Assembly: GCF_003814875.1 (NCBI RefSeq)
Contig: NZ_RKQF01000001.1
Coordinates: 2,976,001 to 3,040,000 of the forward strand
DNA from: Streptomyces sp. Ag109_O5-1
Lineage (GTDB): Bacteria; Actinomycetota; Actinomycetes; Streptomycetales; Streptomycetaceae
Direction of reading: 5' to 3'
Length of the DNA stretch: 64,000 nt
Shown piece after piece: positions 25,852 through 34,515 of the stretch. The notes under the pieces are model-generated. The model was not told the origin of the DNA. It saw nothing but the letters and a program-made list of their open reading frames with translations, and did not search any database. A program made the translations under genes and the position numbers. Numbering within the stretch: the stretch's first letter is position 1; each line of letters starts with the position of its first letter.

Positions 25852-28146
25852 TCAACTACGCCTGAACCATGGGGAGTTCGGGCGGGAGTCGCGGACCTTG
25901 TCGTCCTGGTGGCCGAAGCCGTCGGCGATCGAGATGAGCCGGTACCGGCCGCCGTCGTGCTGGACCCAGCACAGGGTCGTGCCGCCGCTGCGGAACTTGC
26001 CGGGGACGAACTGGAAGGCGTCCACCTTGGTGACGCCTTCCAGCGACCGCCACCGGCCGAGATCGCGGTCGTCCCGGTCGAGGATGTCCGTGTGGTTGGT
26101 GTCCTCGGTGACCGACACAAGACGGTAGCGCTGGCCCTGCGGGGTGGTGTGGTAGAGCCAGTACTGGGACTTGCCGTCCATGTGCTGCATGTCGGGCACC
26201 GGCAGGACCGCGTCGACGTGGGTGACACGGACACTTCCGCCGAAGGACTTCCAGTTGGTCAGCGGCCGGTCGTCGCCGACCTTGCGGCTGGTGTGGCGGG
26301 CGTTGTGGGCGATGTTGATCCGCCGGTAGACCTGGGTGCCGTTCACGGTGTGGAAGAGCCAGTAGCTGCTCTCGCCGTTGAGGTCCTGTTCGTCGGGGAC
26401 GGGCCAGATGGCGTCGACCCGTTCCACTCCGGCCAGCGCCGGCCAGGTGCCGAGGTCGGCGCCGGTGCCGATGGCGAGGGCGGTGGCGGCGTCCGAACCG
26501 GTGGTCAGCCGGCCGGCCTCGTCCGCGCCGACGCCGACGACCCGGACCGTACGGCCGGAGAAGACCCAGTACCGGTCCGCGACGTCCGGCCAGGGCAGGA
26601 TCTCGTCGATGGGGCCGGGCTGGACCGGGGGCTGCTGGTCTCCGGAGGGCTGGGGGGCCGTGGTCTGGCCGCCGGTCACCGGAGTGCCGTCCAGGCGGCC
26701 CTCGCCGAGGTTGCGCAGGGTGGTGAGCGAGGGGGTGAAGGCGTAGAGGGAGCCCTCGGTGTTCACGAAGGGCTTGAAGTGCAGTGTGGTGGTCTCGGCC
26801 TTGCCGTTGGTCTTCGTCGCGAAGGCGACGTCGCCGCTGCCGATCTCGGTCAGGGCTCCGGCGATCATCGGGTCCGGGCCGGGCATCGGTTCCCGGTCGG
26901 GCGGGAAGTTCGGGGTGTTGACCCAGTTGCGCTGCATGAACTCGAACTGCCGGACCAGGTCGGCCTGGTAGCAGATGAACAGCAGGCCGCGCAGTTCGTC
27001 GGGGCCGCCCTTCGAGGAGGCGGGGTCGAACGGGGCGCCGTAGGGGATGCCGCGGCGGATGATGCGGCGCGGGTCGAGGACCTCCTCCGCGATCAGTTCC
27101 TGGTCGATCAGCCCGTCGCGCGGGTTGGTCTTGCGCAGATGGGAGAAGAGCGGGGTGATGACACCGTCGGGGTCGTCCTTGTAGCTGATGACGTTGTCCG
27201 GATCGGTGTCGGGGTCCTGGGCGAGGTCCGGGTGGTTGTGGACCGAGGCACCGCACCGCCAGCGGCCCACCAGCCGGGCGGCGAGCCACTCGCTCGTCGT
27301 CCTGGGCCCCACCACTCCGGCGTCCTTGAGCCGTTGCAGCTCGGTGGCGACCTGTGCCCACCAGCCGGGCACGTCCTGGCCGAGCCGCCGCACCACCTGG
27401 AAGGAGCCGTTGCGCATCCACTCGGGCACGCCCTTGGGCAGGGCCGAGCCGGTGGCGCCGAGGACGAAGAGGTCGGCGGAGATGAGCCGGGCGCCGGGCT
27501 CGGGCGTCTCCTCGATGCCTTCCACGTTCGGTTCGCTGACGCCGTCCTTGAAGCCGAAGTGCTCCCGGCCCTTGCGTGTTCCGGGCAGGACGTTGCCGGG
27601 CTGGACGTGGGCGATGCTGATCCCGGCCCGGGAGACGGCGTCCTGCTGGCGGCCCAGCTCCTCGCCGAGACCGCTCTCGGTGTCGGAGGCGACGGTGAGC
27701 ACGGCGTGCGTGACCTGGTTCTGCTCCGCGCCGAACAGCCAGCGGGCGGGTTCGTTGCGGTCGACGTCGCCCAGGACGTCCGCACGGAAGGCGGCGCCCT
27801 GCACGAAGGCGCCGATCGTGCCGCGGCCCTGGTTCTCGGGCAGCAGGTCCGTCTTGCCGGTGAGGTGCGCCAGCCCCGGGTAGGTGAGGCTGAGGCCCAC
27901 CCAGGTGGCCTTCAGGTTGGCCGGGTCGGCTCCCATCGAGTTGTGGCGGGCCTCGCTGAACTTGGTGTTGAACGCGGCGACCTGCTGGGTCGTGGCCAGC
28001 CGCGGCACCAGGTCCTTCAGCCAGCTCCGGGCGGCGGCGGCATCGCCGAACCGGAGGAAGAGCAGCGTGACGTTGTCCTTCTTGAACCCGGCGAGGACGT
28101 CGCCCTGGATCTCGGTGCTGTCGCGCAGCGATACGGGGGTTGCCAT
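25852..28146 (-). CDS. Dyp-type heme peroxidase with C-terminal four-repeat propeller-like domain
   Basis: The protein has 764 residues. ATG 28146 has GGGAG upstream. Residues 1-~490 are a Dyp-type peroxidase: the GxxDG motif is in FGFKDGVSEP (~190), a conserved Arg is in IIRRGIPYG and a candidate His is in ASVHNHPDL. After a Gln/Pro linker (~500-520) come four repeats of ~60 residues, each starting YWVF/YWLF/YWLY/LCWV and containing a W and VDAxxPVPD. This looks like a hemopexin-type four-bladed propeller. No Tat or Sec signal is seen, so export is uncertain. It is downstream of a copper-oxidase gene on the same strand (44 bases apart), suggesting coupled H2O2 production and use. Ordinary Dyp proteins lack the propeller. 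Confidence 0.88.
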   Translation of the reverse strand: MATPVSLRDSTEIQGDVLAGFKKDNVTLLFLRFGDAAAARSWLKDLVPRLATTQQVAAFNTKFSEARHNSMGADPANLKATWVGLSLTYPGLAHLTGKTDLLPENQGRGTIGAFVQGAAFRADVLGDVDRNEPARWLFGAEQNQVTHAVLTVASDTESGLGEELGRQQDAVSRAGISIAHVQPGNVLPGTRKGREHFGFKDGVSEPNVEGIEETPEPGARLISADLFVLGATGSALPKGVPEWMRNGSFQVVRRLGQDVPGWWAQVATELQRLKDAGVVGPRTTSEWLAARLVGRWRCGASVHNHPDLAQDPDTDPDNVISYKDDPDGVITPLFSHLRKTNPRDGLIDQELIAEEVLDPRRIIRRGIPYGAPFDPASSKGGPDELRGLLFICYQADLVRQFEFMQRNWVNTPNFPPDREPMPGPDPMIAGALTEIGSGDVAFATKTNGKAETTTLHFKPFVNTEGSLYAFTPSLTTLRNLGEGRLDGTPVTGGQTTAPQPSGDQQPPVQPGPIDEILPWPDVADRYWVFSGRTVRVVGVGADEAGRLTTGSDAATALAIGTGADLGTWPALAGVERVDAIWPVPDEQDLNGESSYWLFHTVNGTQVYRRINIAHNARHTSRKVGDDRPLTNWKSFGGSVRVTHVDAVLPVPDMQHMDGKSQYWLYHTTPQGQRYRLVSVTEDTNHTDILDRDDRDLGRWRSLEGVTKVDAFQFVPGKFRSGGTTLCWVQHDGGRYRLISIADGFGHQDDKVRDSRPNSPWFRRS

Positions 28147-28190
28147 GGATCTCCCTCGGTGAGGTGGGGACGGGGACGGCGGGAGCGCGG

Positions 28191-30107
28191 TCAGGTGTTG
28201 GGGGTGAGCCGCACCCACTGGGCCTTGCTGGGCACGCCCCGGTCGTCGAGGAGGAAGAGCAGGTAGTAGCCGGGAGGGGCGTCCTTGGCGGTCTGCGGGG
28301 CCCGCAGCCGCAGCGTGTTGCCGGCCCGCCTGGTGATGTCGAGCTGGATGCGGCGCTGGCTGGTGTCCACCGAGTGGGTGGAGGTGATGGGCGCCATCAG
28401 CACGGCCTTGTCGATGTCGTCCGGCGTGAACGAGTCGACGTCGAAGGTGGCGCCGTAGCCCACCGGGCCGCGCGGCACATGGGCCAGGTCGGGCCGGGTA
28501 CCGCCCTGGTGCAGGTACGGCGGCTCGTAGATCTCGATGCTGCCGTTCATCCCGGACTTGATGTCGGGGTTGTTGGCGATCTCCTGGAGCTCGTCGCCGG
28601 TGATCATGATGCGGCCGTCGGGCAGCAGGACGGCGTTGGAGTGGTAGCCGCGCGGCAGCCGCTGCTGGGGGCCGGGCCGCCAGGCGCCGTCGGCACCGCG
28701 GATCTCGGTGTTGCGCCACTTGTCGTCGGCGTTGGGGTTGTACTGGCCGTTGCCGTAGTCGCGGATGTCGAAGCCGCCGTTGACGGTGAGGAGCCGGCCG
28801 TCGGGGAGGATCAGCGTGTCGTCCTGGGTACGGCCGAAGGCGCGCGAGGTGTCCTCGCTCCAGGTGCCGTTCGAGAACTTGTAGGTCTTCGGGTTGTTGC
28901 GGTCGCCGCCGAGGATCAGCACCGAGTCGGGGCCGGCGCCGGGGGCGGGGTTGGGCAGGGCCACCGCGGAGCCGTAGTTGCGCATGCCGCCGTCCGGGCG
29001 GCTGCGCAGCGGCTGCTCGGTCTTGGCGTCCGTGTCGAAGACGTACTGCTCGTCGAAGTTCCGTCCGAAGCCGTAGATCTTCCCGTCCCGCAGGGAGAAC
29101 AGGTGCGGGTAGTCGGTCGAGTAGTCGGCCTTGGTCGACTGCCACTTCTCCAGCGACTGCCCCTGGGGCGTGGTCGCGGGGTCGTACGCCACGTCCTTGC
29201 CGCTGGCCGGGAACTGCTCGATCGACTTGGAGAGCTTGCCCCAGCCGATGTCGCCGTGGCCGGAGGTGATGAACTGCCGGCCGTCGGAGCCGGTGACGAC
29301 CGAGGGGTACCAGCGGCCCTCGGCCATGTCCTGCTCGCGGTACCAGGTCTCCTTCCAGGGGTCGAAGACCAGGGCGAGGTGGGCCCCGGTGCCGTGGTTG
29401 CCGCCGAGGTTGCCGCCGAAGACACCGACCATGCCGTTGGGCAGATAGGCGTGCCCGGCGCAGAAGACGGGCGCGGGGCGGTCCTCGTTCAGGCCGTCGT
29501 CGATGGCGACCACGGGCGGCGTCACCTTGGTGAAGGCGTCCTTGCCGTAGCCCTTGGCCGGGTCCCAGAGGTAGGCGCGGCCCGCGTTGGCGCTGCCGAT
29601 GACCTCGGTGGGCGCGGTCTCCTTGTTGGGGCTGGTCTCGACGGCCTCGAAGGAGAACAGCAGCACCTTGCCGGTGGGCAGCAGGGCCACGTGGTCGCCG
29701 TAGTCGGGGCTGGAGAAGTACTGGTTGAACGCGCCCGACTGGCTCGGCGTGAAGGCCTTGTTCGCCTCGGCCTGCGAGGTGGCGTGCTCGTTCAGCATGC
29801 GCGTCCGCAACGGCTGCGGATACCCGGCGTCGACCGCGCGCAGCCCGATCCGGTCCCGGGCCAGTGCCTCCGCGCGGGCCTGGCCGAGGGCCTTGACCTC
29901 CTCGGGGCGGACCTCCTTGGCGAGCTGCTCACGGGTGATGTGCACGCCGCCCGGGTGGTGGGGATCGGCGGTGTGTGCCGCCGCCGGGGTGAGGGCGAAC
30001 ACGGCGGGGGCAGCGACGGACAGGACGACCGCGGCGCAGCCTGCCGCGAACGTCCATCGCCCACGGGGCAGCCGGGATCTACGGGACAGGGGGGTCACGG
30101 GGGACAT
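28191..30107 (-). CDS. Secreted galactose-oxidase-like copper radical oxidase (DUF1929), GlxA-like
   Basis: The protein has 638 residues from ATG 30107, which has GAGGAG at good spacing; a GTG twelve bases upstream is less likely. An N-terminal signal or anchor (RWTFAAGCAAVVLSVAAPAV) is followed by a Kelch-type propeller and a DUF1929 C-terminal domain. Copper-site residues of the family are visible: Cys in APVFCAGHA, Tyr in EGRWYPSVV, Tyr-His in RGYHSNAVLL and His in ITSTHSVDTSQ. Such enzymes oxidise an alcohol and release H2O2; GlxA of Streptomyces works on a cell-surface glycan with CslA. No cslA is in the window. The Dyp peroxidase directly downstream could consume the peroxide. Confidence 0.88.
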   Translation of the reverse strand: MSPVTPLSRRSRLPRGRWTFAAGCAAVVLSVAAPAVFALTPAAAHTADPHHPGGVHITREQLAKEVRPEEVKALGQARAEALARDRIGLRAVDAGYPQPLRTRMLNEHATSQAEANKAFTPSQSGAFNQYFSSPDYGDHVALLPTGKVLLFSFEAVETSPNKETAPTEVIGSANAGRAYLWDPAKGYGKDAFTKVTPPVVAIDDGLNEDRPAPVFCAGHAYLPNGMVGVFGGNLGGNHGTGAHLALVFDPWKETWYREQDMAEGRWYPSVVTGSDGRQFITSGHGDIGWGKLSKSIEQFPASGKDVAYDPATTPQGQSLEKWQSTKADYSTDYPHLFSLRDGKIYGFGRNFDEQYVFDTDAKTEQPLRSRPDGGMRNYGSAVALPNPAPGAGPDSVLILGGDRNNPKTYKFSNGTWSEDTSRAFGRTQDDTLILPDGRLLTVNGGFDIRDYGNGQYNPNADDKWRNTEIRGADGAWRPGPQQRLPRGYHSNAVLLPDGRIMITGDELQEIANNPDIKSGMNGSIEIYEPPYLHQGGTRPDLAHVPRGPVGYGATFDVDSFTPDDIDKAVLMAPITSTHSVDTSQRRIQLDITRRAGNTLRLRAPQTAKDAPPGYYLLFLLDDRGVPSKAQWVRLTPNT

Positions 30108-30309
30108 GGAACTCCTCACGGAGAGTGACGGAACGCGAGCAGTAAATCACACAGTGTTGCGATCGAGGTTCGCCCTGTTGTTCGTCGGCTCGAAAGATTG
30201 ACCGCTTTGCCCCGATGGGGTGTAACGCTGCGTGTCCGTCGTTTCGTCACTGCCCGTGACGGCTGCAATGGTCGGAAACCCGTCCCCCGCCCCTCCTGGG
30301 AGCCACCGC

Positions 30310-30756
30310 ATGCCTGGAACGACCCCCGGAAAGACCTCCGTGACCTGTGCCGCCCTGGTCGCGTCCCTGGTCGCCGCCCTGTTCGGCGCCGCCGCCACCG
30401 CCCCGGCCGTCGCCGTGAGCGACCCGCCGCAGCCGCCCCAGCACATCGCCGGTGAACTCATCCGTGGCGGCGCCGACGGCAGGCCGCACCAGGTGTTCTG
30501 CCCGGCGATGCAGCACGTCTACGGCGGCGGCTTCGAGATCACCGCCCCGCGCGGCACCCGGCTCGGCCCGGAGCCGACCGACGTCCTGGCGGACCGCCCC
30601 AACGACAACGCCACCGGCTGGATCGTCGCCGTGCACAAGGACCTGGCCCGGCGGAAGGGCTCGCGGGACGGCGGGCCCGGGATGCACGAGCCCGGACCCG
30701 CCGACCTGACCATCCATCTGGTGTGCTCGGACGACACGATGTCGCACGGCGCCTGA
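30310..30756 (+). CDS. Small secreted protein of unknown function
   Basis: The protein has 148 residues from ATG 30310 (GGGAG upstream). A Sec-type signal is at ~15-40 (ALVASLVAALFGAAATAPAVAV). The mature part has two Cys (VFCPAMQ and LVCSDD) that could form one disulphide, and a Gly/Pro-rich middle. No known domain was recognised. It is divergent from the galactose-oxidase-like gene across ~200 bases. Confidence 0.72.
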   Translation: MPGTTPGKTSVTCAALVASLVAALFGAAATAPAVAVSDPPQPPQHIAGELIRGGADGRPHQVFCPAMQHVYGGGFEITAPRGTRLGPEPTDVLADRPNDNATGWIVAVHKDLARRKGSRDGGPGMHEPGPADLTIHLVCSDDTMSHGA

Positions 30757-30766
30757 GCCCCCGGCA

Positions 30767-30817
30767 GCATGCCCGAGCGGCCCGGCACCCCTGGGGTACC
30801 GGGCCGCTCGGGCATGC
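30767..30817. terminator. 19-bp perfect stem between convergent genes
   Basis: GCATGCCCGAGCGGCCCGG (30767-30785) pairs perfectly with 30799-30817 around a 13-base loop. It lies between the stops at 30756 and 30821 and is a strong bidirectional terminator. Confidence 0.85.
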
Positions 30818-30820
30818 GCG

Positions 30821-31423
<603 letters not shown>

Positions 31424-31516
31424 TCACGGTGAGCGGTTCCCATGCGTTCACGGCGGGAGCATGGTCTGTGCATGGCTCCCGGCGAACACGCCGCAGGCAA
31501 CCCGTGGAGGTGCGCC

Positions 31517-31711
31517 ATGTGTTCACACCAGCTCCAGAGCGCGACGGCCGACCTCGGCCTTCCGCACATCGTCGCCGCCCACCCGGAGCAGGGCTGGACC
31601 CTGCTGTGCGACGGGGCGATCGTCTTCGACGACACGGGCGAGCTGCACGCCGACGGCAGCGTGGTCCCACCGCACCGCGCCCCGACCGCCCGACTCACCG
31701 TCGCCGCCTGA
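31517..31711 (+). CDS. DUF5999-like small Cys-containing protein
   Basis: The protein has 64 residues. ATG 31517 is preceded by GGAGG at six bases; longer in-frame starts upstream lack a site. MCSHQLQS at the start, VAAHPEQGWTLLCDGAIVF and DGSVVPPHR match the short conserved Streptomyces family DUF5999. Cys residues at 2 and ~39 may bind metal. The function is unknown. Confidence 0.8.
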   Translation: MCSHQLQSATADLGLPHIVAAHPEQGWTLLCDGAIVFDDTGELHADGSVVPPHRAPTARLTVAA

Positions 31712-31834
31712 ACCACCCGGACCACCCGATCCACCCGACCGGGTGCCGGGCGAGTCCCGCCACACCGCGACCCGGCCGGCCGACTCACCGCCGCCTGAAC
31801 CACCCGGACCGCCCGACCCGGTTCCGGGCGAGTC
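31691..31834 (+). repeat. Imperfect tandem duplication overlapping the DUF5999 gene end
   Basis: A block starting CGACTCACCG and running through CCGCCTGAACCACCCGGACC to GGGCGAGTC occurs at 31691-31755 and again, slightly shortened, at 31781-31834. The first copy supplies the stop codon and last residues of the small gene; the second is non-coding. Confidence 0.7.
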
Positions 31835-32067
31835 GCGGGGACCCGGTTCGGGCCGCCGGTACAAAGGCGGGATGCCCCCACCGGCATCGGACCGCGCGTC
31901 CACCGCGCCCCGGTCACCGCCGTCGACGCGGGGCTCGTCTGCTTCGCGGACCCCGCTTTCACGGACCTCGCACCGGCGCTGGTCGCCGCATGGGGGCGGG
32001 CCTCACGGTCCTGACTCGCATTCAGCCGGGTACCGAAGGTGACCAGCAGCGATGCCGGGGACCTAAA
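31712..32067 (+). other. Intergenic stretch without a clear gene
   Basis: It contains the second copy of the tandem repeat and GC-rich filler. A short in-frame fragment DAGLVCFADPAFTDLAPALV (~31925-31990) looks protein-like but has no start; it may be the relic of a lost gene. The DNA just before the regulator start at 32068 is locally A-rich (CCTAAAATG), consistent with a leaderless or weak-site start. Confidence 0.35.
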
Positions 32068-32880
32068 ATGATCAACGTGTCCGAGCAACACGCCCCGAGG
32101 TCCCTCATCGTCACGCTCTACGGTGCGTACGGCCGCTTCCTGCCCGGCCCGGTGCCCGTCGCCGAGCTGATCCGGCTGCTGGCCGCCGTCGGCGTGGACG
32201 CCCCCTCCGTACGGTCGTCGGTGTCCCGGCTCAAACGCCGCGGGCTGCTGGCGCCGGCCCGCACCGCACAGGGCGCGGCCGGGTACGAGCTCTCCGCGGA
32301 GGCACGGCAGTTGCTCGACGACGGCGACCGCCGGGTGTACGCGGCGGCGCCGCCGGAGGACGAGGGCTGGGTGCTCGCGGTGTTCTCGGTGCCCGAGTCG
32401 GAGCGGCAGAAGCGGCATGTGCTGCGCTCGCGGCTGGCCGGACTCGGCTTCGGCACGGCCGCGCCGGGGGTGTGGATCGCCCCGGCCCGGCTGTTCGAGG
32501 AGACCCGGCACACCCTGCGCCGGCTCGGCCTCGATCCGTACGTGGACTTCTTCCGCGGTGACCACCTCGGCTTCGCGCCCACCGTCGAGGCGGTCGCCCG
32601 TTGGTGGGACCTGACGGCCATCGCCAAGGCGCACGAGCAGTTCCTCGACGCCCACGAGCCGGTGCTGCGCGGCTGGGAGCACCGGCCGGACACCCCGCCG
32701 GAGGACGCCTACCGCGACTATCTCCTGGCGCTCGACTCCTGGCGCCATCTGCCGTACACCGACCCCGGACTGCCGACGAGCCTGCTGCCAGCCGACTGGC
32801 CGGGCACCCGCTCGGCCGCCGTCTTCCTGGCACTGCACGAGCGGCTGCGGGACGCGGGCGGCGCCTTCGTCGGCCTGTGA
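32068..32880 (+). CDS. PaaX-family transcriptional regulator
   Basis: The protein has 270 residues from ATG 32068. An N-terminal winged helix (SLIVTLYGAYGRFL, VRSSVSRLKRRGLLAPAR) is followed by the PaaX central domain (WVLAVFSVPESERQKRHVLR, PGVWIAPARL) and a C-terminal domain with WRHLPYTDPGLPTSLLPADW, which is highly typical. PaaX represses phenylacetate degradation in other bacteria, with phenylacetyl-CoA as effector. No phenylacetate genes are near, so the target here is unknown. The cysC-D-N operon starts 182 bases downstream. Confidence 0.9.
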   Translation: MINVSEQHAPRSLIVTLYGAYGRFLPGPVPVAELIRLLAAVGVDAPSVRSSVSRLKRRGLLAPARTAQGAAGYELSAEARQLLDDGDRRVYAAAPPEDEGWVLAVFSVPESERQKRHVLRSRLAGLGFGTAAPGVWIAPARLFEETRHTLRRLGLDPYVDFFRGDHLGFAPTVEAVARWWDLTAIAKAHEQFLDAHEPVLRGWEHRPDTPPEDAYRDYLLALDSWRHLPYTDPGLPTSLLPADWPGTRSAAVFLALHERLRDAGGAFVGL

Positions 32881-33062
32881 ACCCGGCTGTGAACGGGCGG
32901 CCTTTTGTGAAATGTTCATTACACGACCGAGTGAACCCTTGCCCACCAGGAGTCACTCAGTCAAACCTCAGCTTCCTTAACCACTCCTCTCAGACTTCTT
33001 ACCTACCCTTCGACGGGTCGTACGCGAGTTGGACGAGCAGGTAAGGAAGAGGTCCGTTGCGC

Positions 33063-33614
33063 ATGACCACCACGCCAAGGGCCCAGGGCGCCACGGTCTG
33101 GCTGACGGGGCTGCCGAGCGCGGGCAAGACGACGATCGCCCGCCTCCTCGGCGACCGGCTGAAGGCCCGGGGACATCGCGTGGAGGTCCTCGACGGCGAC
33201 GAGATACGCCGTTTCCTCTCGGCCGGCCTCGGTTTCTCACGGGAGGACCGGAACACCAACGTCCAGCGCATCGGGCTGGTCTCCGAGGTGCTCGCGCGCA
33301 ACGGAGTGCTCTCCGTGGTCCCGGTCATCGCCCCCTACGCGGACAGCCGCGAGGCGGTGCGCACCCGGCACGAGAAGAGCGGGACGCCGTACCTGGAGGT
33401 GCATGTGGCGACCCCGGTCGAGGTGTGCAGCGAGCGGGATGTGAAGGGCCTGTACGCCAGGCAGGCCGCGGGGCAGCTGACCGGGCTGACCGGTGTCGAC
33501 GACCCGTACGAGCCGCCCGCCGACCCGGCGCTGGTGCTGCACACCGAGCACCAGACCCCCCAGGAGTCGGCGGACGCGGTGCACGCGCTGCTGGTGGAGC
33601 GGGGGCTGGCATGA
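33063..33614 (+). CDS. cysC: Adenylylsulfate kinase
   Basis: The protein has 183 residues from ATG 33063; a TTG at 33057 is also possible since AAGGAAGAGG lies at 33043-33052. The P-loop is WLTGLPSAGKTT. LDGDEIRRFLSAGLGFSREDR and VSVVPVIAPY are diagnostic of APS kinase, which phosphorylates APS to PAPS. It opens a tight operon: its stop overlaps cysD as ATGA. No APS/PAPS reductase is encoded nearby. Confidence 0.95.
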   Translation: MTTTPRAQGATVWLTGLPSAGKTTIARLLGDRLKARGHRVEVLDGDEIRRFLSAGLGFSREDRNTNVQRIGLVSEVLARNGVLSVVPVIAPYADSREAVRTRHEKSGTPYLEVHVATPVEVCSERDVKGLYARQAAGQLTGLTGVDDPYEPPADPALVLHTEHQTPQESADAVHALLVERGLA

Positions 33615-34513
33615 GCACCTTCACGCTGTCCCATCTGGACTCGCTGGAGTCCGAGGCGGTCCACATCTTCCGTGAGGTGGCGGGCGAGTTCGAGCGGCCG
33701 GTGATCCTGTTCTCCGGCGGCAAGGACTCCATCGTCATGCTGCACCTGGCACTCAAGGCCTTCGCCCCCGCGCCGGTCCCCTTCTCCCTGCTCAACGTCG
33801 ACACCGGGCACAACTTCCCCGAGGTCCTCGCCTACCGGGACCGCACGGTCGAGCAGCACGGACTGCGGCTGCACGTGGCCTCCGTGCAGGACTACATCGA
33901 CCGGGGTGTGCTGCGCGAGCGTCCCGACGGGACCCGCAACCCGCTGCAGACGCTGCCCCTGACGGAGAAGATCCAGAGCGAGAAGTTCGACGCGGTCTTC
34001 GGCGGCGGCCGGCGCGACGAGGAGAAGGCCCGCGCCAAGGAGCGGGTGTTCTCGCTGCGCGACGAGTTCTCCCAGTGGGACCCGCGCCGCCAGCGCCCCG
34101 AGCTGTGGAACCTCTACAACGGCCGGCACGCCCCCGGCGAACACGTCCGCGTGTTCCCGCTCTCCAACTGGACCGAACTCGACGTCTGGCAGTACGTCGC
34201 CCGCGAGGAGATCGAGCTGCCGGAGATCTACTACGCCCACCACCGCGAGGTGTTCCTGCGCGGCGGGATGTGGCTGACCGCCGGCGAGTGGGGCGGGCCC
34301 CGCGAGAACGAGACCGTCGAGAAGCGCCAGGTGCGCTACCGGACCGTCGGCGACATGTCCTGCACGGGTGCCGTCGACTCCGACGCCGACAGCATCGAGA
34401 AGGTGATCGCCGAGATCGCCGCCTCCCGGCTCACCGAGCGCGGCGCCACGCGTGCCGACGACAAGCTCTCCGAGGCCGCGATGGAAGACCGCAAGCGCGA
34501 GGGGTACTTCTAA
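33611..34513 (+). CDS. cysD: Sulfate adenylyltransferase subunit 2
   Basis: The protein has 300 residues. The PP-loop ATP-pyrophosphatase motif is PVILFSGGKDSIVML. FGGGRRDEEKARAKER and the late YRTVGDMSCTGAVDS are characteristic of CysD. With CysN it activates sulfate to APS, driven by GTP hydrolysis. It is coupled to cysC by a four-base overlap and followed by cysN after two bases. Confidence 0.97.
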   Translation: MSTFTLSHLDSLESEAVHIFREVAGEFERPVILFSGGKDSIVMLHLALKAFAPAPVPFSLLNVDTGHNFPEVLAYRDRTVEQHGLRLHVASVQDYIDRGVLRERPDGTRNPLQTLPLTEKIQSEKFDAVFGGGRRDEEKARAKERVFSLRDEFSQWDPRRQRPELWNLYNGRHAPGEHVRVFPLSNWTELDVWQYVAREEIELPEIYYAHHREVFLRGGMWLTAGEWGGPRENETVEKRQVRYRTVGDMSCTGAVDSDADSIEKVIAEIAASRLTERGATRADDKLSEAAMEDRKREGYF

Positions 34514-34515
34514 GC

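Noticed and set aside
25423..30128. Long + strand frames opposite the Dyp peroxidase and galactose-oxidase-like genes
   Set aside because: The products are Val/Gly/Asp/Arg-rich without motifs, and the minus-strand genes have ribosome sites and full catalytic signatures.
32881..33062. Riboswitch or leader peptide upstream of cysC
   Set aside because: The 180 bases are relatively AT-rich for the genome, but no known riboswitch core or coding leader could be recognised by eye.
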